Positions 1 through 11,984 of a DNA stretch of 64,000 nt are shown here, one piece after another (the stretch's first letter is position 1; every line of letters begins with the position of its first letter). The translations under genes were made by a program, and so were the position numbers. The DNA comes from Crocodylus rhombifer. Its lineage: Eukaryota > Chordata > Crocodylia > Crocodylidae. The DNA lies in the NCBI GenBank assembly GCA_038503035.1, contig JAVSML010024593.1:1040500-1104499 (forward strand), written 5' to 3'. The notes beneath the pieces were generated by a model, which had not been told where the DNA came from, searched no databases, and saw only the letters and a list, made by a program, of their open reading frames with translations.

Positions 1-1686
1 GTACTTTTAGTCCCATTACATACTTTAGACTAAACTGGAGTTCCTTTTTTTAAGTTCTCCAAAAGTAAAAGAACTGAAGAAGTTGGAGCTTTCTAAAGAA
101 ACTATTGTTCTGTGAGCTGGCACTTGCATGGAGCATAACAATGGTTGTGATTCAGTCATCTAAACTACACTAAAGCTTAATCATGCATTATTTCCAACAA
201 AGCATTGACTTTGAGGCACTGGTTAGGGAGTCAGCCAACAGCTAAAATATTTCTAGATTATTCCAGATGAAGCAGAATTGTGTAAAGGCCTATGGAAAGT
301 TACTGTGAGTTGCATATCTGGCTGCAACCTTCCTTTAGATGGCCCAAAGAAGTTCAAACCATCTTTTAAAAGGTTAGCTTTGAAGGACATGATTTGAACA
401 GATTAGGTCTTGCATGGTTTTGCCAGGAAATCTATCTTGTATATCCTGCATAGTTATTCCCCACAAGCAAAACTTAATTTTCTTGGTGAGATTGCTTCTA
501 TCACTGGTCCTCTCATACCCACCAAATCTACTTGGACCAGTCCTAAGAAACAGTGTCACAGAAAAGATCTACCTCAATTCAGGATGGCCTTGGAGCACCC
601 CATTCTCAACCCCCTTGCCAACAACAAAGCAGGTTGTTTGAGGTTTACTTTGACAGATGCCTACAAGCTCATAGGAACTTTTATCTAGTCCCTTCCTCTT
701 CAGGCTCCTACTTGTACTATTCCTAAGAACTTTGGAATGTCATTGCTACCTACATGCAAGTACTAGGTGTTATATAATCTCTATGCTGTGTCCCACTGCC
801 CCACTCCTACTTAAATTATTCGTAAAAGTTTACTAAGAATTTTTCCTCATATTTCAGAGCAATAGAGGAAAAACTGCCTAGCTTTGAGAAGTCAGGAATC
901 TTGTTCCTGTTCACTCTTGCTTCCCCAAAAGTCAGTGCAATGGCATAGTACACGAAACCGGAGGGATCCGAATTCCTTCAGACATCAATTAATTTATGGC
1001 GTCTTCCATACTTCTGTCCTCAAGTTCTCTAAAGTGATTCAGAGTTCTCTATTTACAAGACAGTCTGATGAAAATGTGGAAGCTATTACACAAGAAGAAT
1101 TGTGGGTGTTTGGTTTGTAGTGAATTGTGGCCATTTGTTCTCTACCATTACAGGTTGCCATTCAAGGTTCTCTCCAACTTCAATGGCTTTCACAAAATGT
1201 CTGACTATAGCAGAAGTGCATTTCAAAACCGGAATTATTCTAATTTATCCATAGCTCAGCTATCTTGTGTGAGGGTCTTTGCCAGTAAATTGCAGAGAAC
1301 AATTTGGTGACCATGGCAGTGCTAGTCTTGCCTCAGAGCCAGATTCAGCAAATACTGAATCTGGTCAGCCAGTTTCCATTCCACCTACATTTTCTACAGT
1401 AAAAATGTCTTCAAATACCAAGTAGTGTTAGATCATGTTAAAACATGCACATTGGTGACTCCTTGTACTAAGATACATGTCACCTTTAGGGATGACTGTG
1501 TATAATGTCATACCAGCATACAGGTCCTAAAGAAGGTTTTAGTTCCTTTATTTGGTGGAAAGATTAATATAATGACATGAAAAGATATTCCCTTTGTTCC
1601 ATTATTCTAGCGTGACATCTAGCGTGATATGTATCGACTCAAGGGTAGCGGTGCACACCTTCACAGCATGGCACATTAAGTACAGG
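1..1686. other. Intergenic or distal CGAS intron, no gene recognised
   Basis: AT-rich unique-looking sequence. Short ORFs occur on both strands, for example around 374-559 minus, 845-1120 plus and 1090-1250 minus. None matches a protein I know, and none has paired splice sites I would trust. The missing CGAS exons 3-5 were looked for here on the minus strand and not seen. Confidence 0.5.
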
Positions 1687-2010
1687 TCTACCCAACTTGA
1701 GAAGGCAGCTGGCTGATTTTATGGGGAGATTGTGGGGTCAGCTGCCATTTTCACAGGCCGACCACAGCAGGGTCCCCCCCATCCCTCTGGCTAAGGGGCA
1801 CCAGTGGTCCCACCCCTTGCTGTTGATTAGTTGCAAGGGACGTCAATCATGCAGCCCCACGCCTCACCACCAATTGACTCACCTTCATGCTGGCAGCCCT
1901 CTCCACCCTGGCAGGCTGTGCAGCTGGGCCACACTATCATGAGGATTGCTAGTTCCCTCTGGGGAGCCAGCATTTTATTTTTAGTACTTTTTTTTTCATA
2001 GATTTTGCAA
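1687..2010 (+). repeat. Interspersed repeat, family Y copy 1
   Basis: A GC-rich 0.3-kb block sharing an order of motifs with 25261-25643: a CACAGGC(C/T)GA-CACAGCAGG segment, then GGCCAAGGGGC-like and TTGCTG-ATTAG/CAATCAG segments, ending in CAGCATTTTATTTT. The left end AGGTCTACCCAA resembles the terminal TAGGGGTCTAACCAA of the other copy. Probably a non-autonomous DNA transposon; the class is not assigned. Confidence 0.5.
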
Positions 2011-2501
2011 GCAAGGCTAGATTTCACAATTTCCACAAGATTGAGATTCTGGTCAGTCCCTACATACAGGTTCTAAAGGAAATGCTTTTCCAGCTCTGTG
2101 AATTTGCAGTTTATTTTATTTTATGCTGACCCTCCAACCTGCATTTCATTGTTCTATCATTGTTCCCCAGCTTGATCAGAATAAGGGATCATATCCTCAT
2201 CCTTCATCCAGCCCTCAAATCCTGTATCTTTCTGTATGAAATCAGGTTAATCTGTAGAGATATAAAATTGTTTTGGTTTAGAGGAGAAAACTACGAAAAA
2301 TAAATGCACTACAAAATTAAAGCATTCTATTAGGTTAGTCAGTATTAATAATCCCTTACAGAGCTATCCATTCTAAAATATTGGTAACTGCTGAAAATCA
2401 TTGGTTTGTCATTACATTCGTAGTATTCACCTAGCAACTACACCTGCATGTGGCCTTCCATTTCAGGATGTTGTTTCTTTACATCCTGTGGTGGTAAACT
2501 T

Positions 2502-3257
2502 TAGGGGTGCACCAATAAAGATTTTTTGGCCAATACCAATGGCCGATTATGAACCAGCCCTGTCGGCTAATACTGATCCAATTGCCAATATGCAACCCAG
2601 AAGCTTGGAAAGCAGTGTCTAGCCATCAAGTCTGTGGGTGAGGGAAAGAGCATAGGGGGAGGGGTAGATTGAGGTCCCCACAGTGAGTGATGCTGGTGTA
2701 GGGACAGGGACTGCCCAAGCAGGGCAGGGCACAGAACAGTCGTGGGCAGCACCCACCACTACATGCATCCTGGGGGGGTGGGGGTGGCAGCATGCACCCC
2801 CCGGATTTGTGCACAGGATGAGGGCAGGCCACCCACTGCAGGCTGGGGCTGGGGCTTGTGCTGGCCTCTTCCTGGCAGGGGGCTGGGCCAGGGCTGTGCT
2901 CTTGTGGCTGCAGGGGGTGCAGGCAGCGTTAGAAGAGACTACAGAGAGGCGGCCTGCAGCCACCCCAAATTTGTTGTAGCCCCCCCCACTCCCACTGCCC
3001 ACCCCACCTGCCCTGAACACAGCCCCCCTGCCAGGAAGAAGCTGGCCCCCCTTTCCTCCAGACTTACCAGCCGGATGTTGCTCTCCACACTGCTGAGCTG
3101 CACTCCTGGCCGTATACATGCTGCAGCTGCACACATGCAAAGGGCATTTATCAGTAACATTATCAGCCACATCGGCCAAAAATAGCCGATTGCTGATGAT
3201 GTCAATTTTTCCTTTTATTGGTGCAGATATAATATGGACCAAAATAGTGCACCTCTA
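2502..3257 (+). mobile_element. Non-autonomous DNA transposon, family X copy 1 (complete)
   Basis: Terminal inverted repeats run from TAGGGGTGCACCAATAAAG at the left to a mirror-image GTGCACCTCTA at the right. Subterminal copies of GGCCAATAC / GCCGAT are near the left end and CGGCCAAAAATAGCCGAT near the right. The core is GC-rich without a transposase ORF; the apparent ORFs on both strands are composition artefacts. Related copies are at 30555-30890 and within about 13060-13983. The target duplication is unclear, possibly TA or TTA, so the superfamily is left open. Confidence 0.65.
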
Positions 3258-5147
3258 CTGAATTGTTTCCAAGTAACATTTCAGTCTTCCTTACCATTTG
3301 AAACTGTCATTCTTCCTTAATACTCAAGGCTCCTTCATTTAAGCTAGTGACATCATATTTAATAATTAGTATTTGTGTTGACAGTCGCCTCAAAATAGAC
3401 AGCTGGCAAGTTGTATGATCACCAGTAATTGTTCTTTATAAAGATAAGATTATATTTAAATTACATCCTAAGTTCCTTCTGAAATCAGCTTCATAGTTTG
3501 ATTTGAAACAGCCAATTAACTAGTCTTCCTAAAACAAAATCTGTGTAAAGGTAATGAACCTTACACAAATGGAAACATCCTTTGGGTTGATTCTTTCTAC
3601 TTTTGTAGAATGGAGTCATTTGGAGTTCTCCTGCACCCCCTCTCAGTTGCCAAAGGACCAAAGGGACAGGCATTCAAACTAGCAGCTGGTATCAGATAAC
3701 CTTTCGTTAGCCCAAAAGGTAGCTAATGTTAGCCCAAAAGGTAAAGTGTATGCAGGCTCACCATTGTCCTTTTTATGCCACTTGAAAATCAGTAGCATAA
3801 AGCTTCTCTAATGCTGTTGGTACTAATGTACATAATTTTTACCCTGTTGTGCAGGCAGTTGTTCACACATCAGACAGCTATTTTGGCATGGCTGTGTGCA
3901 ATGCTGTTTGGGTGGTGCCGGAAGTGAAACATATCAAAGTAAGTATTCCATAACAGAGATCAATTACTGAAAATAGAGGGTTTTGAGACATAAGGGGTTG
4001 TTGTCTTCCCCCAACCCCCATACCCTGCTTCTTTTCTACTGCTTTGTTTGAACATGATGGATTTTCCTCCTCCCTTTTAAATGCCCTTGGTATAGATGGG
4101 GGAGGAGTTTGTGGACAACAGGGAAGAAATACAAGGGATACTGTTTTCTAAAGCATTCAAACTGTTGACACAGAGCATGCGAACAAAAAGTGTTTGCATA
4201 GGGGATAGTGTTTGCATCCTCTTCTATTCCTCTTCTGTTCCTAACAGCTGCAAAAATTGAAGGTCCAAAGCTGTTGGAGCCTGACTGCCCAGCCCCTCTC
4301 CCCAAGCTGGGTGGCAGCCAAAAGCACCTGCTACATCTTGCTAGCCCTGGAGACCAAGTGTCTGATCCTGAAGGCACTCCTTCTTTCCAAAATTCTAGAT
4401 CTGCTGTTGATATCATAGGTTTACACAGTAGCACAGTAGATTAGAGTTCACCATGGGCTACCCACATCTGTATTTATAAGGGTCAAACAGGAAGTAATGC
4501 TTCCCAATTTTTCTCCCCTAAGCAACTTATTGACATGGAGGGCATTCTGGTTGTCTTCTTGGCTAAAGGTGCTACAGTAAGTTTGAAGGTCTGTTAAGAC
4601 TCTGAAGAAACAAAAACAATTCATGCAAAGAGCCTGTCCCAACAGAGACATCTGCAATGCTGCTTTTGCACAATGCTCACCTACACACCAGCTTGAGCAC
4701 AACAAAGGCAGTTTAATTCTTTGGGTGGTCTGTGGTCTGACATCTTCTCTACAGTTCAGATGATGGGTGAAATATTAAGGTGATGTTTTTAGGTTGACAG
4801 CAAAGTCAAGGAGGCTGTTGACAATGGATGCACAACAAGGACAGACTTTCACAATGTTAGGATATATGACCATTTTCACCAATGGAAAAAGACCCCAATA
4901 CAGACAGAAACGGTTGAAAAACAGCTGCATGTTTAGTGATGATATATAAAATTTCTGTACATGTTTATTTTTTCAATAATTTGTGGCCAAGAAAAAAAAA
5001 AATGTCATTTTCTGACTGTCCCTTGTATATCTAGCTGCTTGCCAGGATTTACAGCCTCTGTTCAGCTCTATGTTATCACAACTACATTGCTATCCATAGC
5101 AAAGTTAGCCGGTTAAATGCTAGCTCAGAAAAGACTCTCCAAATTCA
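3258..5147. other. No host gene recognised; possible orphan exon inside
   Basis: AT-rich unique sequence, apart from the exon-like segment at 3855-3938 listed separately. A second open segment after a weak acceptor at about 4795 (TTTTTAG|GTTGAC) runs 47 codons to a stop, but I could not link it to a protein. Confidence 0.4.
3855..3938 (+). other. Possible orphan coding exon, unknown gene
   Basis: Eighty-four bases lie between a good acceptor (TTTTTACCCTGTTGTGCAG) and a consensus donor (AAA|GTAAGTATT). They are open in phase 0 with no stop and read HTSDSYFGMAVCNAVW in part. In phase it could join the segment at 7472-7540, which ends in a stop. I do not recognise the product. It could be the last exons of a plus-strand neighbour, an old pseudogene, or chance. 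Confidence 0.25.
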
Positions 5148-5702
5148 TATATTTCATAGACATTGGGGCTGGAAAGGACCTCAGAAGATCATTGAGTCCA
5201 GCCCCCTGCCCAAAGGGCAGGAAGTCAGCTGGGGTCACAAGATCCCAGCCAGATAAGCATCCAATTTGCTCTTGAAGGTGTTCAATGTAGGTGCTTGAAC
5301 CACCTCCGATGGCAGGCTGTTCCAGACTTCGGGGGCTCGGACAGTAAAGAAATTCTTCTTTATGTCCAGCCTGAAATGGTCTTGTAGTAGTTTATGACCA
5401 TTCAACCTTGTCATCCCTTGGGGCGCTCTGGTGAACAGACGTTCCCCCAGATCCTGGTGTTCCCCCCTGATAAACTTATAGGTGGCCATCAGATCACCCC
5501 TGAGCCTGCGCTTTTCCAGGCTAAAGAGCCCCATGGCTCTCAGCCTGTCATCGTAAAGTCTGCTTTCCTGACCTCTGATCATGCGCGTGGCTCTTTTCTG
5601 GACTCTCTCAAGCTTCTCCACATCCTTTTTGAATTCTGGAGCCCAAAACTGGATGCAGTACTCCAGCTGTGGCCTCACCAAGGCTGAGTACAGGGGGAGA
5701 AA
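5148..5702 (-). mobile_element. CR1 LINE 3' end (5'-truncated)
   Basis: Minus-strand ORF2 C-terminus (RVQKRATRMIRGQE, YKFIRGEHQDLGERLF, VWNSLPSEVV) ending DAYLAGIL and a stop, then a 3' UTR and a short ATGAAAT-like tail at 5148-5165. It is truncated just upstream of the SALVRPQLEYC motif. It abuts another CR1 in the opposite orientation at about 5702, forming a large inverted repeat. No reverse transcriptase active site is present. Confidence 0.95.
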
Positions 5703-6604
5703 GACACCCTGGCTTTGATACCAAATTCTGGGGCAAAGCATCCACGCCAGAAGATAGGCGGGTGATCCAGGCTGACCTGGACAAGCTCAGCAAATGGGCA
5801 GATGAGAACCTCATGGTGTTTAACACCGAAAAATGCAAGGTTCTCCACCTTGGGAGGAAAAACCTGCAGCACCCTTATAGGCTCGGCAGTGCTACGTTGG
5901 TTAGCACTACAGAAGAAAGAGACTTGGGGGTCATCATTGACCACAAGATGAACATGAGCCTGCAATGCGATGCTGCAGCTAGTAAAGCCACCAAAATGCT
6001 GGCGTGCATCCATAGATGCTTCTCGAGCAAATCCCGGGACATCATTCTCCCCTTGTACTCGGCCTTGGTGAGGCCGCAGCTGGAGTACTGCGTCCAGTTT
6101 TGGGCTCCACAATTCAAAAAGGATGTGGAGAAGCTTGAGAGAGTCCAGAGGAGAGCCACGCGCATGATCAGAGGTCAGGAAAACAGATCTTACAATGACA
6201 GGCTGAGAGCCACAGGACTCTTTAGCCTGGAAAAGCGCAGGCTCAGGGGTGATCTGATGGCCACCTATAAGTTTATCAGGGGTGAACACCAGGATCTGGG
6301 GGAACGTCTGTTCACCAGAGCGCCCCAAGGGATGACGAGGTCGAATGGTCACAAACTCCTGCAAGACCGTTTCAGGCTGGACATAAGGAAGAATTTCTTT
6401 ACTGTCCGAGCCCCCAAGGTCTGGAACAGTCTGCCAGCGGAGGTGGTTCAAGCACCTACATTGAACACCTTCAAGAGCAAATTGGATGCTTATCTTGCTG
6501 GGATCCTATGACCCCAGCTGACTTCCTGCCCTTTGGACAGGGGGCTGGACTCAATGATCTCCCGAGGTCCCTTCCAGCCCTAATGTCTATGAAATCTATG
6601 AAAA
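5703..6604 (+). mobile_element. CR1 LINE 3' end (5'-truncated, ORF open)
   Basis: Plus-strand ORF2 C-terminal part is open for about 270 codons, from just after the reverse transcriptase active-site box (DTKFWGKAST, WADENLMVFNTEKCKVLHLG) to DAYLAGIL and a stop. The 3' UTR ends in an ATGAAATCTATGAAA tail. The open frame suggests a relatively young insertion. The same subfamily as the minus copy at 5148-5702. Confidence 0.95.
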
Positions 6605-7471
6605 ATCAGTTGTGCTCAAACTCTGGCTCACAGGCCAGAACTAGCCAACAGAGCTCCATCATCCGGCCTGCAGAGGTCCCCACAAGTCCAGAAGTTCAGT
6701 GGTGGTGGTGGAGTGGTGGCAATTAAAGCTGCCACCTTTCCCTTGCTACTGAGTTTCCAAGCCCTGCAGCCAAATGACATGGCCCCGCGTGCTGGACCAG
6801 GACGGAGCCAGGGCAGCGTCCCATGCGCTGGATCCAGCTTGCAGACTAACCCCCACCACTCATCCAGACCACAGCTCAGAAAGTTGGGCATCACTGATTT
6901 AGACAAACAAGTTTCAAAGAACTCTCCATTGCAGCAGATCAGTAACTTTCCTTTCAAACATATTTAACAGCCATTTCCAAACTTGTAGCGTTGCTAGTAC
7001 ATGCCCAGTCCTAGTTTAGTTCATCTGTGGGACAGTCTTTCTTATTAAATGTTAACTATAAAGCACTTTATTACTAATGTTTGTATAGCCACACTTCTTA
7101 AGGTGGAGACTACTGGCTTAAACTTCTCAGACCTGATGAAGCATGTCTTGCATTCAAAAGCTTGTCTAATTCAATCCAATATCCATTTAGTCCAATAAAA
7201 TAAATCAACCTAGGAAATCCTTGCCCCTAAAAACAAAGCAACTCCTCCTGAACTGATGTAGTTATTTCTTTAAATTATGCCTAAAAACTCAGGTTATGTT
7301 CTGAGAAGGTCATTATAATTGGTAAAGTGAGCTATTGAGACAATATAAGGAATGAACTTTGGCAAGAAAAAGCTTACCTATTAAATTGCTTAAGTTAGAA
7401 ACAGCAGAAAGTGGCTAATGGAAAGAGTGTACAACTACTTGTAAAATACTTTTTTTTCTCTTCTGCCATAG
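6605..7471. other. Old repeat fragments, no gene
   Basis: The stretch 6605-6905 has hAT-like ends (GCTCAAACTCTGGCTCACAGG at left, AAAGTTGGGCATCACTGATT at right) with a GC-rich middle. Positions 7120-7205 resemble the 3' tail of a Penelope-like element (CTGATGAAG, TCAAAAGCTTG, TCCAATAAAATAAATC). Nothing else was recognised. Confidence 0.45.
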
Positions 7472-7540
7472 GTTGCACCTGTTCCTGGCCTGTGGGAAGA
7501 GTTGTATATGCCAGATGCAGTTCTACATGTGGACTTATAA
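7472..7540 (+). other. Possible orphan terminal exon, unknown gene
   Basis: It follows a strong acceptor (TTTTTTTTCTCTTCTGCCATAG) and reads VAPVPGLWEELYMPDAVLHV to a TAA stop, 23 codons including the stop. It is phase-compatible with 3855-3938. Not recognised. Short length means chance is a real alternative. Confidence 0.25.
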
Positions 7541-7643
7541 TGGCCCCTGAATAGATTGTTTGCATTTGCAAACTGATCTCCTTGTATCGCAATCAGAATC
7601 CTCATCCTCTATGATCAGGGTGCTTAATAAGCATCCGGATAAC

Positions 7644-8908
7644 CAGAGATGCAGTTTCTCTCACAAAAACCCACAAATTCTCTGATAAAAACCCCAAAAT
7701 CCACTATTAAAAGGAAGCACTACTATATACATAGGTATCAATTGAACAAAATATTTTATTGATATATTTACAATTTTAAAGCAATTTGGAAGCCTACCAG
7801 TACCTCAATCACTATAAGTACCTATACATTTTGGTGGCTGATTTGGGGTTTTTTATCATGGAAAAATCAGAGCTCCTCCTGCCCCCTTCAGTCACCAGGA
7901 CACAGACCCAGGCCCCTCACTCCCAAGCCACAACACCTGGCCCTGCTGGTGCCCATGCCCCCACCCCCAACCCTCCAGAGGGGGCCCCCAGCTGCCAGGG
8001 CCACAGGGCCAGGGACCTGGGTCCACAGCCCCCAAGCCCTAGCTGCAGTATAGTGGAGCCCAGCTTCTCCCCCCACCCCTTGCTGGCAGCACAGCCAAAG
8101 GGGAGCCCGTGGGAGGGGAGGGTGCAAGCTCAGGCTCAGGGTGGGGGCAGGTGCAGGCTCCCTGCCCTGTTGCCCTCCCCTGGGGCCTCCACAGCCCAGT
8201 AGGCAGGAAGCTCATTGCCATTGCTGCAAGCCCAGTACTGCCCTAGCAACATGTCCCTTGCCCACCCCAAAGCAGCAGGGGCACAACTGCATAGTACCAC
8301 CCCCGCAGCTGCCAGGAAGGTAGGGGGCACCTTGCCAGAGTAGTGCAGGGCTCATAGTACTAAGCAGCAACCAACTTTCACACCCAGGCCTGCTCTGCCC
8401 TGTTGTACCAGCTTCCACTCACTGGGCCCCAAGGGAGGGCAGCAGGATGGGGAGCCTAAGCCCACCCCAATCTAAGGGGCATATGCCCCCCTGCCTCCAA
8501 CCCCAGGAGTGCGTGCAGCAACAGGGATCCAGCCCTCCCCCCTGGACGAGGTGCCCCCACCCCCATCCACACCCTGCCAGGGCCCTGCAGCTACATATCC
8601 TGGCCCTGGGCCCTGAGTCCCCTGCACCACCTGGCTTCCCCCTTCCCTATGGCAACCTCAATTTCCCCCTTCTTCCCCCTCAAAACTTACCAGTGGGAGC
8701 TGCTCTCGAGGCTACATAGCACCCCCTGCCTGATCACCCTCTTCCCGCTCCCCCCAGCCCTTTGCAGGCTACAACTCTGCCAGCCTGCAGAGAGCTGTTC
8801 GCTAAAAAGCAAAATCCACATGTTTCTCTGTTAAAATGAAAAATCTGTATTCTTCTCAGGCAAAAGCCATGTTTTTTTTCCATGGGAAATGGAAAACCTG
8901 GATCCCTG
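7644..8908 (-). mobile_element. hAT-type non-autonomous element, GATCC-ended family, copy 1
   Basis: Terminal inverted repeats CAGAGATGC... and ...GGATCCCTG, flanked by 8-bp near-duplications CGGATAAC (7636-7643) and CTGATAAC (8909-8916). An 8-bp target duplication and a CAGGG-type end are hAT hallmarks. AT-rich subterminal parts (AAATTCTCTGATAAAAACC) enclose a GC-rich core with no transposase. Related elements are at 18075-18625, 33318-35116 and 41048-about 41465. Orientation is opposite to the 18075 copy. Confidence 0.8.
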
Positions 8909-8931
8909 CTGATAACCTTAGAATACAAGGC

Positions 8932-10992
8932 AGTTGCAGGGAAAGAAACTTAACGGTGGGGGTCTACTACAGACCACCCAACCAAGGGGAAGAGCTAGAC
9001 CAGGAATTCTTAAGTCAGCTCATGGAGGTAGTTAGGTCAAAGGATATGGTCATCATGGGTGACCTGAACTTTCCAGACATCTGCTGGGAAGAACAGTCAG
9101 CTGGGTCTGACCGCTCATGTAGGTTCCTAGCCAGAATGCAGGACCTCCATCTAACCCAGGAGGTGCACAGCCCCACCAGGGGAGATGCCTTGTTGGAAGG
9201 TGATGACCTGGTGAGGGGTCTGCGGGTTCTCGAAGGTTCCGGGTAATGTGGGGCCCCTGCACGACACGCTAAGAAATTTGGTCATTACACCAGACAACAA
9301 AGCGTTAGAATATTTAATGATTTCTTTGCCTCCATTTTCCTGAGCAGGGACTGGAACAGTCACCCCCCTTCTGGCCTCCCTTAGACCCCAGGGGAGGTGC
9401 ATCTAGGCCAAGGGTTAATGAGGAACTAGTTTGGGAACTTCTGAAGGGACTGGATGTATTCAAATCAGCTGGTCTGGATGATCTCCACCCCAGAGTGCTG
9501 AGGGGATTAGCTGAGGTCATTGCAGGACCCCGGCACAGCTTTACAAGCACTCGTGGTGCTCTGGTGTGGTGCCAGAGGACTGGAAGAGGGCCAATATGGT
9601 TCCCATCTTCAAAAAAGTGGAGGAAGGAGGACCTGGGGAACTATAGGCCAGTTAGTCTTACCTCGATCCTGGGCAAGCTTTTTGAGAGAATTATTCTGGC
9701 ACACATCCACGAGGGGCCAGCAGGGGAGATTATGCTTCGTGGCAACCAACACGGGTTCATTAGTGGCAGGTCCTGTCAGACCAACCTGGTGGTCTTCTAC
9801 AACCAGGTAACCAAATCCTTAGATGCAGGGGTAGCAGTGGACATAGTCTTCCTGGACTTTCGGAAGTCCTTACACACTGTCTCTCACCCCGTTCTCATTA
9901 AGAAACTGGGAGACCCACACAGTCGACACCCACACAGTCAATTGGGTCGCCAACTGGCTGGAGGGCCACACCCAGAGTGGTGGTGGATGGGTCATTTTCA
10001 ACCTGGAGGGACGTGGGCAGTGGGGTTCTGCAGGGCTCGGTCCTCGGGCCCGCACTGTTCAACATCTTCATCAGTGACTTGGACGATGGGGTAGATAGCA
10101 CCTTGTTCAAATTTGCTGATGACACTAAGATGTGGGGGCATGTGGGCACGCTAAAAGGAAGGAATAGGCTGCAATCAGACCTAGACAGATTACAGGGGTG
10201 GGCGGATGAGAATAGGATGGAATTCAACACCGACAAGTGCAAAGTGATGCACCTGGGGAAGAATAACCAGCACCATACCTACAGGCTGGGGAACTCCTCA
10301 TCAGTACAGAGGCAGAAAAGGATCTCGGAGTCATCACTGATTCCAAGATGCACATGGGCCGGCAGTGTGGGGATGCAGCCAGGAAGGCCAACCGCACCTT
10401 GTCGTGTATCCACAAATGCATCTCGAGCAGGTCCAAGGAGGTGATCCTCCCACTTTATGCGGCACTGGTCAGGCCGCAGCTGGAGTACTGCATCCAGTTC
10501 TGGACACTGCACTTCAAGAGGGACGTGGACAACATGGAGAAGGTCCAGAAGAGGGCCATTTGCATGATCTGGGGGAAGCAGGGCAGGCCCTACGAGAACA
10601 GGCTACAGGACCTGAACCTGTTCAGCCTCCACAAGAGAAGGCTGAGCGGGGATCTAGTGGCCTGTTACAAACTAGTCAGAGGGGACCAGCAGGCACTGAG
10701 GAAGTCCCTGTTCCCCCATGTACTACTAGGAGTGACCAGGAATAACAGTCACAAGCTAGCAGAGGGTAAATTTAAGCTGGATATCAGGAGGCTCTACTTC
10801 ACAGTCAGGGCAGCTAGGATCTGGAATCAGCTTCCAAGTGAAGTGGTGCTGGCTCCTACCCTGGGGGTCTTTAAGAGGAGGCTGGATGTAAACCTTGCTG
10901 GGGTCGTTCGACCCCAGTACTCTTTCCTGCCATGGCAGGGGGTCGGACTCAATGATCTGCTCAGGTCCCTTCTGATCCTAGAAACTATGAAA
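8932..10992 (+). mobile_element. CR1 LINE, 2-kb 5'-truncated copy with broken ORF2
   Basis: Starts within the endonuclease domain (TVGVYYRPPNQGEELDQ, MGDLNFPDICW). The reverse transcriptase follows (NYRPVSLTSILGKLFE, HGFISGRSC, FADDTKMW) and then the C-terminal domain. The frame changes several times, at about 9180-9420, 9930 and 10300, and the usual terminal stop after LAGVV has become an Arg codon. The 3' end has a short CTATGAAA tail. It inserted a few bases beyond the hAT element at 7644-8908. It lies in CGAS intron 2 or downstream. Confidence 0.95.
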
Positions 10993-11163
10993 CCTTGCAC
11001 TAGGTTGTTTGTCCCTTGTGATAATGACTGGCTTAGATATTTGTAGATTTCTCATATTTTTGCCCAGATATCTGCAGACAAGAAAACAAGCTAAAAATAA
11101 TACATGCACAACATTATTTTTAATAACATCCCTAAATTAAAATGTAATTTGCTGCATACTTAC

Positions 11164-11383
11164 TTGTTATGTTCTTTACTTCTTCTTTAATAATACTCCT
11201 CACCAATGAAAGCATGTCATCTGCTGATAATTTTCCATCATGATCTAAAAATTTGTCCAGGTGTCTCTGAGAATGTCTTTTAAAAGACACATAATGAAAG
11301 GCACCAGTATCATCACATTCATCCAGCTGTACTCTTGGAATTGGCACCTTAAGCATGATATCAAACTCATTTGGTTCAGAAAT
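11164..11383 (-). CDS. CGAS: CGAS coding exon 2 (nucleotidyltransferase core)
   Basis: This 220-bp exon lies between acceptor TTCACAG|ATTTCTG and donor ACAA|GTAAGT. It starts ISEPNEFDIMLKVP. The Glu and Asp of NEFD (residues 153 and 155 counting from exon 1) match the two metal-binding acidic residues of cGAS (Glu225 and Asp227 in human). The exon continues through a segment like the human IQLEE...FKR...FL stretch and ends in a helix with IIKEEVKNI. The reading frame is open and phase 0 relative to exon 1, so the preserved part looks functional. The third catalytic Asp and the zinc ribbon belong to later exons that I could not find between positions 1 and 11163. Intron 1 is about 4.2 kb and full of transposons. 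Confidence 0.9.
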
Positions 11384-11984
11384 CTGTGAATAGCAGAAAT
11401 ACACTACTAAATGGTACAGAACAAGCTTATATAGTTAATTTACAGCTTAAGCCTGCACTTTTGTTACAAATGCCTCAATAGACTTTGTTCTCCATTCCAC
11501 TGTACAGTGTAACAGGGAATAAACACAGACTAATTTGTGCCGAAGGACCAGTGAACTCAGTGGAATGCAACACCATCCCACTAGGTAGCAAATACCTCCT
11601 GAAAAAAAATCTTAGTTTTGGATGGTTGTTAATACAATGCCTACATTAGCTGGTGTGAAACTACTCACTGGGTATAAGTAGTACGGCTTGTGAAAGAGCC
11701 TTGGCACGAACGACTGCATCCTCTGCTTCTGTACCACTTTCTGGGATACTTAATATATGATACTATCGTTGTTAATGCCAGGCTTACCCTTGCAATTAGT
11801 TTAAGAAAGGAATTGTTGTGGTTATGCTTGTAGGCCATTACTGGTTAAAAGTAACTATAGTTACAGGTCCCTGTTATACATGCATGTCCTTTGACTGAAA
11901 CCAGTGTAAAATGCGTAGCTAATTCACAAAGTTTCTAATATCTAATTTCTACCATATTAATCTTTACTCCACCTTTCAGTTCCT

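Noticed and set aside
1090..1250. Minus-strand open segment of about 50 codons
   Set aside because: It begins after a stop without a convincing acceptor, and the text does not match cGAS or another known protein.
2619..3242. 207-codon minus-strand open frame
   Set aside because: Runs through the GC-rich core and terminal repeats of a family X transposon; low-complexity composition and no known domain.
4795..4938. Exon-like segment after a weak acceptor
   Set aside because: The acceptor has a poor pyrimidine tract, the product is not recognised, and it would compete with the better-supported 7472 acceptor.
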